DNA from: Ochromonadaceae sp. CCMP2298
Taxonomy: Eukaryota; Sar; Synurophyceae; Ochromonadales; Ochromonadaceae
Reading direction: 5' to 3'
Assembly: GCA_026770595.1 (NCBI GenBank)
Contig: MU634149.1
Location: 1-15,137 of the forward strand
DNA length: 15,137 nt
In this document: piece by piece, positions 7,933-14,811 of the stretch
How positions within the stretch are numbered: position 1 is the stretch's first letter
How the letters are laid out: every line of letters begins with the position of its first letter
Program-made: the position numbers and the translations under genes
The notes under the pieces: model-generated
What the model was told of the DNA's origin: nothing
Database searches by the model: none
The model's input: only the letters and a program-made list of their open reading frames with translations

Positions 7933-8103
7933 TTATTTCAGAAAAGAATTTATATTGAGAGATGAACAATTCATAGATCTCGAACGCTGAAAATTTATAG
8001 ACCTATAATTAACGATTTCGTCTTTTATGACTATATTTTGATTTTCGTCACCGCTAACAGTGGGATATATTGATTCGTATTCTAGAAGATTCATGGTCTT
8101 CAT
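7933..8103 (-). CDS. Short unknown protein overlapping the His/Cys-rich gene (56 aa)
   Basis: This frame starts at ATG 8103 (or 8094, three codons later) and ends at TAA 7933. It overlaps the last ~50 bases of the His/Cys-rich gene in the +1 frame relative to it. The peptide starts MKTMNLLEYESIYP and is polar with no membrane span. It fills the otherwise empty stretch between that gene and the MCP terminator hairpin, and its amino-acid content looks protein-like. It could be a separate overlapping gene, or the true C-terminus of the His/Cys-rich protein reached by frameshifting or after a sequencing indel. Confidence 0.4.
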   Translation of the reverse strand: MKTMNLLEYESIYPTVSGDENQNIVIKDEIVNYRSINFQRSRSMNCSSLNINSFLK

Positions 8104-8374
8104 CGTGGTCTTCTATACAACATTCTTCTTGTTCCTTAATTTTATCACAATTAATTTTATTTTTATCACAAATAATTTTATTTTTACAATAGTGCTCAAA
8201 ATTATGATGACATTCGTGATGATGATACGGGTTTTGCAATTTATGGCAATATCTTAATTCTTCTTTCTTGGATAGATTTTCAATATTTTCTACAAAAGTA
8301 TGGCTATTTAATGATGCTATTACGTTCTTTTTACTGATATCGTTACGACTGTATAGATTTTGGAATTTACTCAT
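8054..8374 (-). CDS. His/Cys-rich 106-aa protein, unknown
   Basis: ATG at 8374 after an A-run; stop TAG. The first ~40 residues are ordinary and polar. From about residue 43 it becomes rich in Cys and His (YCHKLQNPYHHHECHHNF, then repeated C-D-K-x-K-I-x-C-D type units, then ECC), followed by an acidic Glu/Asp/His tail ending NISHC. The spacing suggests metal binding, but it does not match a zinc finger I know. It lies directly downstream of the protease gene (18 bp) on the same strand, and its tail overlaps the 56-aa frame at 7933-8103. Function unknown; a small regulatory or virion protein is possible. Confidence 0.55.
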   Translation of the reverse strand: MSKFQNLYSRNDISKKNVIASLNSHTFVENIENLSKKEELRYCHKLQNPYHHHECHHNFEHYCKNKIICDKNKINCDKIKEQEECCIEDHDEDHESSRIRINISHC

Positions 8375-8391
8375 TTTTTTTTTGATATATA

Positions 8392-8871
8392 CTATAGTTG
8401 TAGAAAAAGATTTTTTATGAATTTATCATTATTTTTATAGTTTTTTTCATTCGGTGCAAATAACGTTAAATAGCTAGTGATGCGTTTATTGATGCTATCG
8501 GATCCGCGCTGAAGATAGAGCAAGAAAGCTAGAGAAAAAAAACCACAATATATACTTTTTGTATCTTGAATTTGTATATCGTTGTAGAAAAAATCGCTAG
8601 ACTTTATATTTAAGCTATCTATAATGGATTGAGGCGGGGGCATACCGAAAGAGTCTGACCAGTAAGCTTTTTTACCTAAAATTACTAGCGCGCACCAATG
8701 TGTTCCGGATTGCGTAGACGATTCTAAATTTACGATATAGAAAGAATTTGATTTAGAGCGCAATAATTCGTCTTTCATGATTACGCCATCTAATTGGATG
8801 TTATTTTGTTTTGCATACTGCATTAGTTCAAAATTGGATAACGGCGTTTTAAAATTATATTTTGTTGACAT
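8392..8871 (-). CDS. Adenovirus-type maturation cysteine protease
   Basis: 159 aa from the ATG at 8871. The frame extends to an ATG at 8955, but that would overlap the next gene upstream and puts the AT-rich promoter into the protein. The chain has the adenain/Ulp1-like (C5) order of active-site residues: H58 in SGTHWCALV, D73 in YWSDSFGMPPP, Q102 in DIQIQD, and C109 in IYCGFFSLAFL. The W after the His and the S-D-S-F-G segment are typical of adenovirus-like proteases. It would cleave capsid and core precursors in the assembled particle. Length is slightly below that of adenain (~200 aa). Candidate substrates here are the 312-aa, 96-aa and 552-aa proteins. All four catalytic positions are present, so it should be active. 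Confidence 0.9.
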   Translation of the reverse strand: MSTKYNFKTPLSNFELMQYAKQNNIQLDGVIMKDELLRSKSNSFYIVNLESSTQSGTHWCALVILGKKAYWSDSFGMPPPQSIIDSLNIKSSDFFYNDIQIQDTKSIYCGFFSLAFLLYLQRGSDSINKRITSYLTLFAPNEKNYKNNDKFIKNLFLQL

Positions 8872-8920
8872 AAATGTTATATATAATATAAATATATAAT
8901 ATTTTAATTTGGATTGTATT

Positions 8921-9106
8921 TTAAATCTTGAGAGATTCAAGACTTTGAAGAACAATAAGACAATCCGCTAGCTTGGCTTTGTTATCGGTCAATATCTGAT
9001 CGTGTTCTGCTATCATGACTTCTAGCTTTAGTTTTAGCGCTAGGGTCTTTTTGATGTCTATTTTAACTTTATCTTGGTGGTATTTTAATTGCTGAATTGA
9101 AAACAT
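8921..9106 (-). CDS. Small coiled-coil-like protein (61 aa)
   Basis: ATG at 9106 preceded by TATATATAGAAA; TAA stop. Almost the whole length is an amphipathic helix with Leu/Ile at heptad-like spacing (from KIDIKKTLALKLKLEV to LADCLIVLQSLESL), so it probably forms a coiled coil. It lies between the fibre and protease genes, 49 bp before the protease ATG, on the same strand. It could be a minor structural or scaffold-like protein; no family recognised. Confidence 0.55.
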   Translation of the reverse strand: MFSIQQLKYHQDKVKIDIKKTLALKLKLEVMIAEHDQILTDNKAKLADCLIVLQSLESLKI

Positions 9107-9132
9107 TTTCTATATATAAATTACAAAACTAT

Positions 9133-9162
9133 AATATTTTTTTATAAACAAAAATAAATATT
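9133..9162. terminator. Hairpin after the 484-aa fibre gene
   Basis: Arms 9133-9143 and 9152-9162 pair over 10 of 11 positions with an 8-base loop. It lies just past the stop of the fibre gene (9178) and before the 61-aa gene start (9106). Possible transcript 3'-end signal like the one after MCP. Confidence 0.35.
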
Positions 9163-9177
9163 ATATTAAATTAAAAA

Positions 9178-10632
9178 TTAAAAAACTGAAGAAATACTTG
9201 TTATTAATTTATAAGGAACTGTGGAGGAAGCTGTAAATAAAATATACAATGTTTGTATTACCATGGTAGACGATGATATGTCTACGTTTGCTAGACCGTT
9301 AACGAATATGGGAGTATAGGAAACATTATTTAGCTTAAATGTATTCGCGTATTGTTTTAAAGACGCTGTTTCAATTAATAACGTGAGAGAATAAGTTTTA
9401 AAAGATGCATTAATCGGGATATTGGTAATATTTACGGTCATATTAGTAGCGGAAGATGGCGTTAAATAAAATATACCTCCGGACGAATAGGAAATATTAG
9501 CTATATTCGTTGCTACGCTTGTTGATATAATGGATTCGCAAATTTCTTGAACGTTCAGCTGACCATTTACAATAATGTTATTTAGTGATAAATTAGATGT
9601 TCCGGTTATGAGTGGTTGATATGTTGCTAAAGCGGATGTATTAGCCTTTGTGCCGATAAGATTGGTAATTGTGGTTGAAAAATTAGAATCGTTTCCTAGA
9701 GCGGTGGCTAGTTCGTTTAAAGTATCTAATGACGTTGTAGCGCCGTTAACTAAACTACTAATAGACGTATCTACATAGGATTTTGTGGCTTTTGATGTTT
9801 CTAATGAAGCTATTGATGTTGTATTAGTATTTATGGATGTTGTTATTGTTGCTAACGATGCTGTATTGCTATTAACGGATGATTCTAATAGAGCTGTTTT
9901 TGTATCAACGTAATCAATGGTTGATTTTGTAGCTATTATGTCATTTAGTGAAATATCTATATCCGATAATTTTGTGTTTACGGTTATTGTATCTGCTTTT
10001 AAAGTAATATTTGATGTATTTGTATCTATCAAAGCTAAAAGTGTAGCGTCTTGTGTGTCTACATAATTTATCGTTGCTTTTGTAGATATTATGTCATTTA
10101 GTGAAAGATCTATAGCCGATAATTTTGTATTTGTTATTAACTTATCTGCTTTTAAAGTAATATTTGATGTATTTGTATCTATCAAAGCTAAAAGTGAAGC
10201 GTCTTGTGTGTCTACGTAATTTAAAGATGCTTTTGTAGCTATTATGTCATTTATTGAAATATCTATAGTCGCTGTTTTTGCATTTACGCTTATCGTATCT
10301 GCTTTTAAGGTTATGCTATTCGTTAGGGAATTGTAAACATTTCCGTCATTATTGATTGCGTTGGCTATCTCGGTTAATGTATTTAATGTTTCCGGTGCGC
10401 TACCAATTAATTCGGCAAAACGATTATCCACATAATCAACTGTTGCTATTTGAACGCCGTTTATTACTGCATTGGACGACGTTACATCTAAATTCACCGA
10501 AGAAGTGTTTATAGATTTAATATTTGAAGATTCAATATTTTCGGATTGTAGAGAAGTAGCTAATAATTTAACAGGGTTAAAAACAGTTGGGAAACTTTCA
10601 AAGGCATTTATAAATCCAACAATTTCGCTCAT
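9178..10632 (-). CDS. Fibre-like repeat protein, probable receptor-binding fibre (484 aa)
   Basis: ATG at 10632 after TATATATACAA; TAA stop. The short N-terminus may anchor to the virion. Residue ~90 holds an APETLNTLTEIANAIN block, and a related block (TSLDTLNELATALGND) returns near residue 300; both are characteristic of phage-type and algal-virus fibre shafts. Between them are three tandem 51-residue repeats (153 bp, register points at 9938, 10091 and 10244) built on DISLNDIIATK, YVDTQDASLLALIDTNTS and ITLKAD. The last ~140 residues form a beta-rich head (SGGIFYLTPSSATNMTVNIT and onward). Such proteins are trimeric fibres that bind hosts. The next upstream gene (10692-11672) shares the repeat almost exactly. 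There is no signal peptide. Receptor-binding function is inferred from architecture. Confidence 0.75.
   Translation of the reverse strand: MSEIVGFINAFESFPTVFNPVKLLATSLQSENIESSNIKSINTSSVNLDVTSSNAVINGVQIATVDYVDNRFAELIGSAPETLNTLTEIANAINNDGNVYNSLTNSITLKADTISVNAKTATIDISINDIIATKASLNYVDTQDASLLALIDTNTSNITLKADKLITNTKLSAIDLSLNDIISTKATINYVDTQDATLLALIDTNTSNITLKADTITVNTKLSDIDISLNDIIATKSTIDYVDTKTALLESSVNSNTASLATITTSINTNTTSIASLETSKATKSYVDTSISSLVNGATTSLDTLNELATALGNDSNFSTTITNLIGTKANTSALATYQPLITGTSNLSLNNIIVNGQLNVQEICESIISTSVATNIANISYSSGGIFYLTPSSATNMTVNITNIPINASFKTYSLTLLIETASLKQYANTFKLNNVSYTPIFVNGLANVDISSSTMVIQTLYILFTASSTVPYKLITSISSVF
9870..10330 (-). repeat. Tandem 153-bp coding repeats in the fibre shaft
   Basis: Three units with exact 153-bp spacing (ATGTCATTTA at 9938, 10091 and 10244; TCTATCAAAGCTAAAAG at 10025 and 10178). 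Units one and two, counted from the protein N-terminus, are nearly identical; the third diverges in its second half. A 54-base stretch of the third unit recurs at 11281-11334 in the neighbouring fibre gene with two mismatches. Confidence 0.85.
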
Positions 10633-10691
10633 TTGTATATATATAATATAAAGAACTGATATTATTTTTTCCTATATGTAATTATTTTTTT

Positions 10692-11672
10692 TTATAATGG
10701 TTTATCAGGACTTGGTGCTGGTTCATCTGGAGCTGTATATGTTTTCTTGAGAAGTGTGCCATAGTATTCAATATTACCGATTTTCAATGTCCCGTATTGA
10801 TTTTTACCGGTTATATTGGTAACATTCATTATATTTGTTGTTATCTTTTCCTGTAGGTCATAAACATATAAGTTAGTAGTTTGCCACATTTTATAGTTAA
10901 AAATCTGACCGGATCCGGATCTAACTACGAAATTACTCATAACGAATTCCCGGCAATCTTCTGTCACCGTAAGCGTGTTACTCCAATATGGATTTGTAAG
11001 CTTAGAATATAAGAAAAAATTGTTCGGCGCTCCTTGTAATCTACACGGATTCATTACGCTAAATCGTGTACCTATGGGACATTCTGGAAGTGTTATGAGT
11101 AAATTTGTTGCTAGAGCATGAACTATGCCCGGTAAATTGGATATCGTATATGTTGTATTTACATAAATAGGCGCAATTGTTGTTAGACGTGATTGTGAAT
11201 CTAACATAGATGACTCCAAACTAGCAATACGTGTCATAATATTTGATAAATCGGTTACGGATGCGTTACAGGTTGATAATATGTCATTTAGTGAAATATC
11301 TATAGCCGATAATTTTGTGTTTACGGTTGTTGTATTTGTATTTATTAAAGCTAAAAGTGAAGCGTCTTTGGCGTTTACATAATTAATAGATGATTTTGTA
11401 GTTATTATGTAATCAAATTGTGACTGAATGTCCGTTGTAACATTTGAAATATATTGAAAAGTAGATGCAGAAATTGAATTAATGCTTGAAGAAAATTCTA
11501 TATTTGAAAAATAATTAGGTAATAAAAAATTATTAACAATGTCGGTTTTTGCTACATTCAGCAAATCGTTGAATGTTAAATATCCGTATGTTAAATCGTT
11601 GTAAAAATCTGCTTTATTAAAGACACTTTTTATATTGTCTTCGTTGTCTAATATGGGTTTTATTGAGATCAT
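10692..11672 (-). CDS. Second fibre-like protein (326 aa)
   Basis: ATG at 11672, TAA stop. The N-terminus (1-88) is unlike that of the 484-aa fibre and may be a separate capsid anchor. Residues ~89-135 hold one copy of the same shaft repeat (INYVNAKDASLLALINTN, then KLSAIDISLNDI). From ~150 a different beta-rich domain follows, with an aromatic and Asn-rich middle (NPYWSNTLTV, EDCREFVMSNF) and a Pro-rich end (APDEPAPSPDKPL). It is 59 bp upstream of the 484-aa gene on the same strand and divergent from the ATPase. A second fibre or spike with a different head is the natural reading. The head fold is not recognised. Confidence 0.7.
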   Translation of the reverse strand: MISIKPILDNEDNIKSVFNKADFYNDLTYGYLTFNDLLNVAKTDIVNNFLLPNYFSNIEFSSSINSISASTFQYISNVTTDIQSQFDYIITTKSSINYVNAKDASLLALINTNTTTVNTKLSAIDISLNDILSTCNASVTDLSNIMTRIASLESSMLDSQSRLTTIAPIYVNTTYTISNLPGIVHALATNLLITLPECPIGTRFSVMNPCRLQGAPNNFFLYSKLTNPYWSNTLTVTEDCREFVMSNFVVRSGSGQIFNYKMWQTTNLYVYDLQEKITTNIMNVTNITGKNQYGTLKIGNIEYYGTLLKKTYTAPDEPAPSPDKPL

Positions 11673-11765
11673 ATTATCTATAATATAAAGGTTATATATA
11701 TATTTTTGTTATTTAATTAAATATATAAAAAAATTATATATTTGATTATTATATACAATACAACA
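11673..11765. promoter_or_regulatory. Divergent promoter between fibre and ATPase genes
   Basis: 93-bp AT-rich spacer with TATATATATA (~11692-11702) and ATATATAAAAAA (~11721-11732). The starts are ATG 11672 (minus) and ATG 11766 (plus). Confidence 0.4.
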
Positions 11766-12599
11766 ATGCCGGATCTTATTAATATATATGAAACTGAAGA
11801 AATAAAAAAAAGATTACCTAAATTTATAGATAATCAAAAGGAGTTTACTGGAATGCCTTTACGAAATAGAATTCTAATTTGTGGCGGGAGCGGGACCGGT
11901 AAAACGAATGCTTTAATGAATTATATACACGAAACGAGTAAACCGAAAAAAGGTTCGTTTAAACACATTTTTTTAATGTATAAAACGGACGAACCAGCAT
12001 ATGAATCTCTAATTGAAAATTTGAAAAAACAAATAACTGTATATAAAAATTTAAAAGATGTGCCATTTTGTTCAGAATTTGATGATAAACCTAAAGGTGA
12101 ATTTGTATTTATTTTTGATGATTGTGTCAACGACATAGACAAAGCTTCAATGACAAAAGTAAAAGATTACTTTACCTATTCACGACAAAAAGGAATTACA
12201 TGCATTTTTTTAACTCAAAGTTATTTCCAGACAAATATTTTCGTGAGAGCGCAAATGAATTTTATTGTATTATTATCAATTAAATCATCCAGCGACTTAA
12301 CAAGAATTATAAAGGAATATGAATTGCCCGATGTAGAACCGAAACAGGTTCAAAATATGTTTTTATATTGCACGCAAAAAAATTTAAACTTCTTCAAAAT
12401 AGATACAGGAAGAGTAGACGCGGACAAAAAATTTTCCAAAAATTTCATTGAATACATACAACCGAAAGATTTTAATAATGTGGTTTACGGTGAATTGAAA
12501 AAAAATAATAATACAATAGATAGTGATTCGGATAATTCGGTTAATGAAACAAAAGTATCTGATGAAGAAATGAAAAAATTTATGGAGATAATGAATTAA
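11766..12599 (+). CDS. Genome-packaging ATPase (A32/FtsK-HerA-like)
   Basis: 277 aa from the ATG at 11766; eight further codons upstream begin only with TTG. The enzyme would pump the viral genome into the preformed capsid using ATP. Motifs: Walker A GGSGTGKT (40-47), Walker B FVFIFDD (113-119) with the acidic pair, and a sensor-like IFLTQSYF (148-155) with the conserved Gln after the fourth strand. The C-terminal ~40 residues are acidic and Asn/Ser-rich. Length and motif order fit packaging ATPases of polinton-like viruses and virophages. It is convergent with the LamG gene, and their 3' ends overlap by 20 bp. Confidence 0.92.
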   Translation: MPDLINIYETEEIKKRLPKFIDNQKEFTGMPLRNRILICGGSGTGKTNALMNYIHETSKPKKGSFKHIFLMYKTDEPAYESLIENLKKQITVYKNLKDVPFCSEFDDKPKGEFVFIFDDCVNDIDKASMTKVKDYFTYSRQKGITCIFLTQSYFQTNIFVRAQMNFIVLLSIKSSSDLTRIIKEYELPDVEPKQVQNMFLYCTQKNLNFFKIDTGRVDADKKFSKNFIEYIQPKDFNNVVYGELKKNNNTIDSDSDNSVNETKVSDEEMKKFMEIMN

Positions 12600-13308
12600 A
12601 TGTTATACCGGATTGAACAAATGTAATATTGTTTGCCGAATCAAATAACATATTTACAGAGGTTTCGCATTTCAATAATAATATTACTTCGGATGCAATA
12701 ATGGATTGTGTATTAGTAGATGCATTTTGTGATGTTTCATATTTATTTTTTGACGGTGTAAAATTACCGAAATAAATAACTTTCCTAGTTATACGTAAAT
12801 TGGTCATATAACCTTTAAAAAACTCTTGACTTACATTGCCCCAAGCCTTACCAATTGTTATTTGATTGGCTGAAAAAGAACTATTATAACCTGTTGGTTG
12901 AGTAGTAGATATTAAAATTCCGTCAATGTATAATGTCATACCTGATGATATAGAACGCTGAAATGCTATATGATACCATTTATTTGCTGTTATTGTTTGT
13001 GATAAAATTGAGGCTTGTAAGTATTTTACTTGATGTGCAAATGCGCTAGATTGAAACATTGTCCTAAAATTATCATTTGTAACTCCATTTATCCAATATG
13101 ATAAAATTCCGCCCATAGTGCTATTTGTTTGTGGGTATATCCAGCATTCAAACGTAAAATTATACAAACCTAAAGAATATTTAGGATTTGACAATTGAGC
13201 GAATGCATTAGTTCCGTTAAAATACATTGAGCCAGCTATAGGATTAGCTATAGGAACCGGTATAATCGTCATTTGTTTTACTCTTTGAATACTGTTTAAA
13301 ATATTCAT
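12580..13308 (-). CDS. LamG/concanavalin-A-like lectin-fold protein, candidate spike
   Basis: 242 aa, ATG at 13308, TAA at 12580-12582 inside the end of the ATPase gene. The body matches the LamG-like jelly-roll pattern: GSMYFNGTNAFAQL at the start, FTFECWIYP (first sheet), NKWYHIAFQR then MTLYIDG (the WxHvA...lyvDG signature), ITIGKAW, and FKGYMTNLRIT. It continues to a final strand with ILLLKCET and ends in a short beta tail. This fold commonly binds sugars, so the protein may decorate the virion and attach to host glycans. There is no signal peptide or membrane span, consistent with a virion part rather than a secreted enzyme. It is the last AT-rich viral gene before the compositional change. 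Confidence 0.8.
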   Translation of the reverse strand: MNILNSIQRVKQMTIIPVPIANPIAGSMYFNGTNAFAQLSNPKYSLGLYNFTFECWIYPQTNSTMGGILSYWINGVTNDNFRTMFQSSAFAHQVKYLQASILSQTITANKWYHIAFQRSISSGMTLYIDGILISTTQPTGYNSSFSANQITIGKAWGNVSQEFFKGYMTNLRITRKVIYFGNFTPSKNKYETSQNASTNTQSIIASEVILLLKCETSVNMLFDSANNITFVQSGITFNSLSP

Positions 13309-13429
13309 GTTTTTATTTAATATAATAATGTTACATAAAAATATTTTTCTTAATTAATGTTATTTTATTTTATTACTATATGTTTTTAAAATGCATAAAA
13401 TAATAAAATAGTTCCAATTCCCCTGTTCC

Positions 13430-13530
13430 AAAAAAAAGAGTTTTTTTTATCACTTTGACGGGATTTGATCCATGGACCAAAAACGTGAAAAAATGGAATC
13501 TGACCGACTGAGCCAGATAACCAACAATAT
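13430..13530 (-). ncRNA. tRNA-like Pol III unit (tRNA-derived SINE or degenerate tRNA)
   Basis: On the minus strand, GGTTATCTGGCTCAGTCGG (near 13524-13506) holds a good A box (TGGCTCAGTCGG). After 32 bases comes GGATCAAATCCC, a good B box (near 13473-13462), and then a run of eight T (13437-13430), a normal Pol III stop. The D- and T-arm stems pair poorly and the anticodon arm cannot be folded properly, so I do not call a working tRNA. A tRNA-derived SINE or decayed tRNA gene fits best. A 60-aa frame over it (13376-13558) is only the usual translation of a SINE. Confidence 0.5.
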
Positions 13531-13593
13531 AGGTAGAAAGTGCTATAATATAAAGCATTTGTCTAGCTAGTGACGTGGTTTGACAGAAGCATT

Positions 13594-13629
13594 TGTTAGG
13601 AATGTGTGCAAATTTGTGTTAGGAATGTG
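13594..13629 (+). repeat. Direct repeat TGTTAGGAATGTG x2
   Basis: Two exact 13-base copies at a 23-base period, 48 bases before the start of the 321-aa gene. They could be a regulatory repeat or a trace of a mobile-element end. Confidence 0.6.
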
Positions 13630-13676
13630 CCGATTGTGTGGTGAGATTCCCAATGCTCTCACAATCATTGTAGACA

Positions 13677-14642
13677 ATGGCAACCATCCCTCCTCCAGAG
13701 AACACCAGAACGAGATATGACAAAGAGGATGGGGGCTGGAGAACGTTATACGACTCTCTACAGCCGTATGTAGGCGCACGCACGAAGCAGATCGCCAAGC
13801 TCTTGACCGATGCGCGTGGCGACGAAAAGAAGACACTGGTAGTGCAGTGTTCAATCTTGAACCAGCCCGGTTACGTATTAGAACGAATGTTCATATACGC
13901 GTTCTTCTTCAAGATGGAGACCACCGACGCCGACGAACTCGTGAGTCTGGAAGAGATGTCTACCTGGCTTCTAGCTCATCATCTACGAGACGAGAACATC
14001 CTTTTCTTCCAGTGCATCGAGGGAGTGTATGAGTCATTCATCTTTCTAGCGGACAGAAACGAAGAGCTGGACAACGCCCTAAACGGTGCAGGCATACCGC
14101 GTGATCAAATCCCCAGGGGATGGCCCGAAGCCGAAGACGGAAACGAAGGCGGACAATTTACCCAGAAAGATCTAGCTCGTCTCATCGCCGAGATGGAGCC
14201 GAGACCATCAGAGGACGAGGTCCGGATGGCGTCAGTCAGCGCTGATATCATTTACCGCATCTGGACTACAGTGGACATCTACGACGAGGAGGGACACAAT
14301 CACATCACCACGAGCATGAGGAAGAAGGTGTTCCCGGACCTGATCTGGGTGTTCATCCGTATCAAGCTCAACAACGACATGATAAGTGCACGCACGGACG
14401 CAGACTATGACGGTAAGCCTCTCCCCGTTCTACAGCACATCCATATCCAACTAATGATGTGTGTTTTCGAAGATGAGAACGAGGAGGGGGAGATCTTACC
14501 AATCTCCGAGCTCATGGAAATGTTGGATCGCAACATGGCTATATCCGCAGATGAACACGCGCAGAAAACTAAGGTCTTCTGTGAATGGGCACTCGGCAAG
14601 CTCAACTACTGGAAGGAGGCCAAAGGCTACACGGGTGTATAA
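13677..14642 (+). CDS. Unknown acidic 321-aa protein in a GC-richer segment
   Basis: ATG at 13677 (GACAATGG context), TAA stop, uninterrupted. Codon use is unlike the viral genes: many G- and C-ending codons such as CTC, GAC, AAG and ATC. The protein is acidic and apparently mostly helical, with Trp/Tyr-rich spots (GGWRTLYDSLQPYVG near 20-33; WALGKLNYWKEAKGY near the end) and long Glu/Asp stretches in the middle (FEDENEEGEILP). No signal peptide, membrane span or catalytic motif is visible. I do not recognise the family. It may be a host gene next to an integrated element, a gene of another mobile element, or acquired cargo. As composition and strand grouping both change here, I favour host or other-element origin. 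Confidence 0.75.
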   Translation: MATIPPPENTRTRYDKEDGGWRTLYDSLQPYVGARTKQIAKLLTDARGDEKKTLVVQCSILNQPGYVLERMFIYAFFFKMETTDADELVSLEEMSTWLLAHHLRDENILFFQCIEGVYESFIFLADRNEELDNALNGAGIPRDQIPRGWPEAEDGNEGGQFTQKDLARLIAEMEPRPSEDEVRMASVSADIIYRIWTTVDIYDEEGHNHITTSMRKKVFPDLIWVFIRIKLNNDMISARTDADYDGKPLPVLQHIHIQLMMCVFEDENEEGEILPISELMEMLDRNMAISADEHAQKTKVFCEWALGKLNYWKEAKGYTGV

Positions 14643-14811
14643 GCACACACACTTTACCGCATAGTGTCATAGCACCAGCCTACCGCATGCTCATTGATAC
14701 AGTGCTTTTTTTTCCTACATATACATAGTCTTCAGCATCGTTTTGATTCACACATATCGTAACCATAAGCAGAGAGCTATAACTATATCATACTTCATCT
14801 TGCCAGACCAC

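Larger units (their letters stand above)
13309..13676. other. Gene-free junction between AT-rich virus and GC-richer segment
   Basis: AT-rich sequence to ~13560 containing the tRNA-like unit, then an abrupt rise in G+C. In the richer part the 13-mer TGTTAGGAATGTG occurs twice (13594-13606 and 13617-13629). No protein gene is supported here. Confidence 0.5.

Noticed and set aside
8060-8257. Plus-strand Phe/Ile-rich frame of 65 codons
   Set aside because: Shadow of the His/Cys-rich gene; looks membrane-like only because it is antisense to Lys/Asn/Glu codons.
8872-8955. Longer N-terminus of the protease starting at 8955
   Set aside because: It would overlap the 61-aa gene and translate a TATA-like promoter; the ATG at 8871 fits the family length and context.
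11921-12142. Minus-strand frame inside the ATPase gene
   Set aside because: The ATPase frame carries both Walker motifs across this stretch.
4594-13308. Reassignment of TGA to Trp in this element
   Set aside because: All Trp codons inspected in MCP and penton are TGG; only one in-frame TGA is seen.
13376-13558. 60-aa protein on the minus strand
   Set aside because: It is a translation through the tRNA-like A/B-box unit, a common artefact of SINEs.
13567-14664. Several alternate frames on both strands over the 321-aa gene
   Set aside because: High G+C lowers stop frequency; only the 321-aa frame has a good start and consistent codon use.
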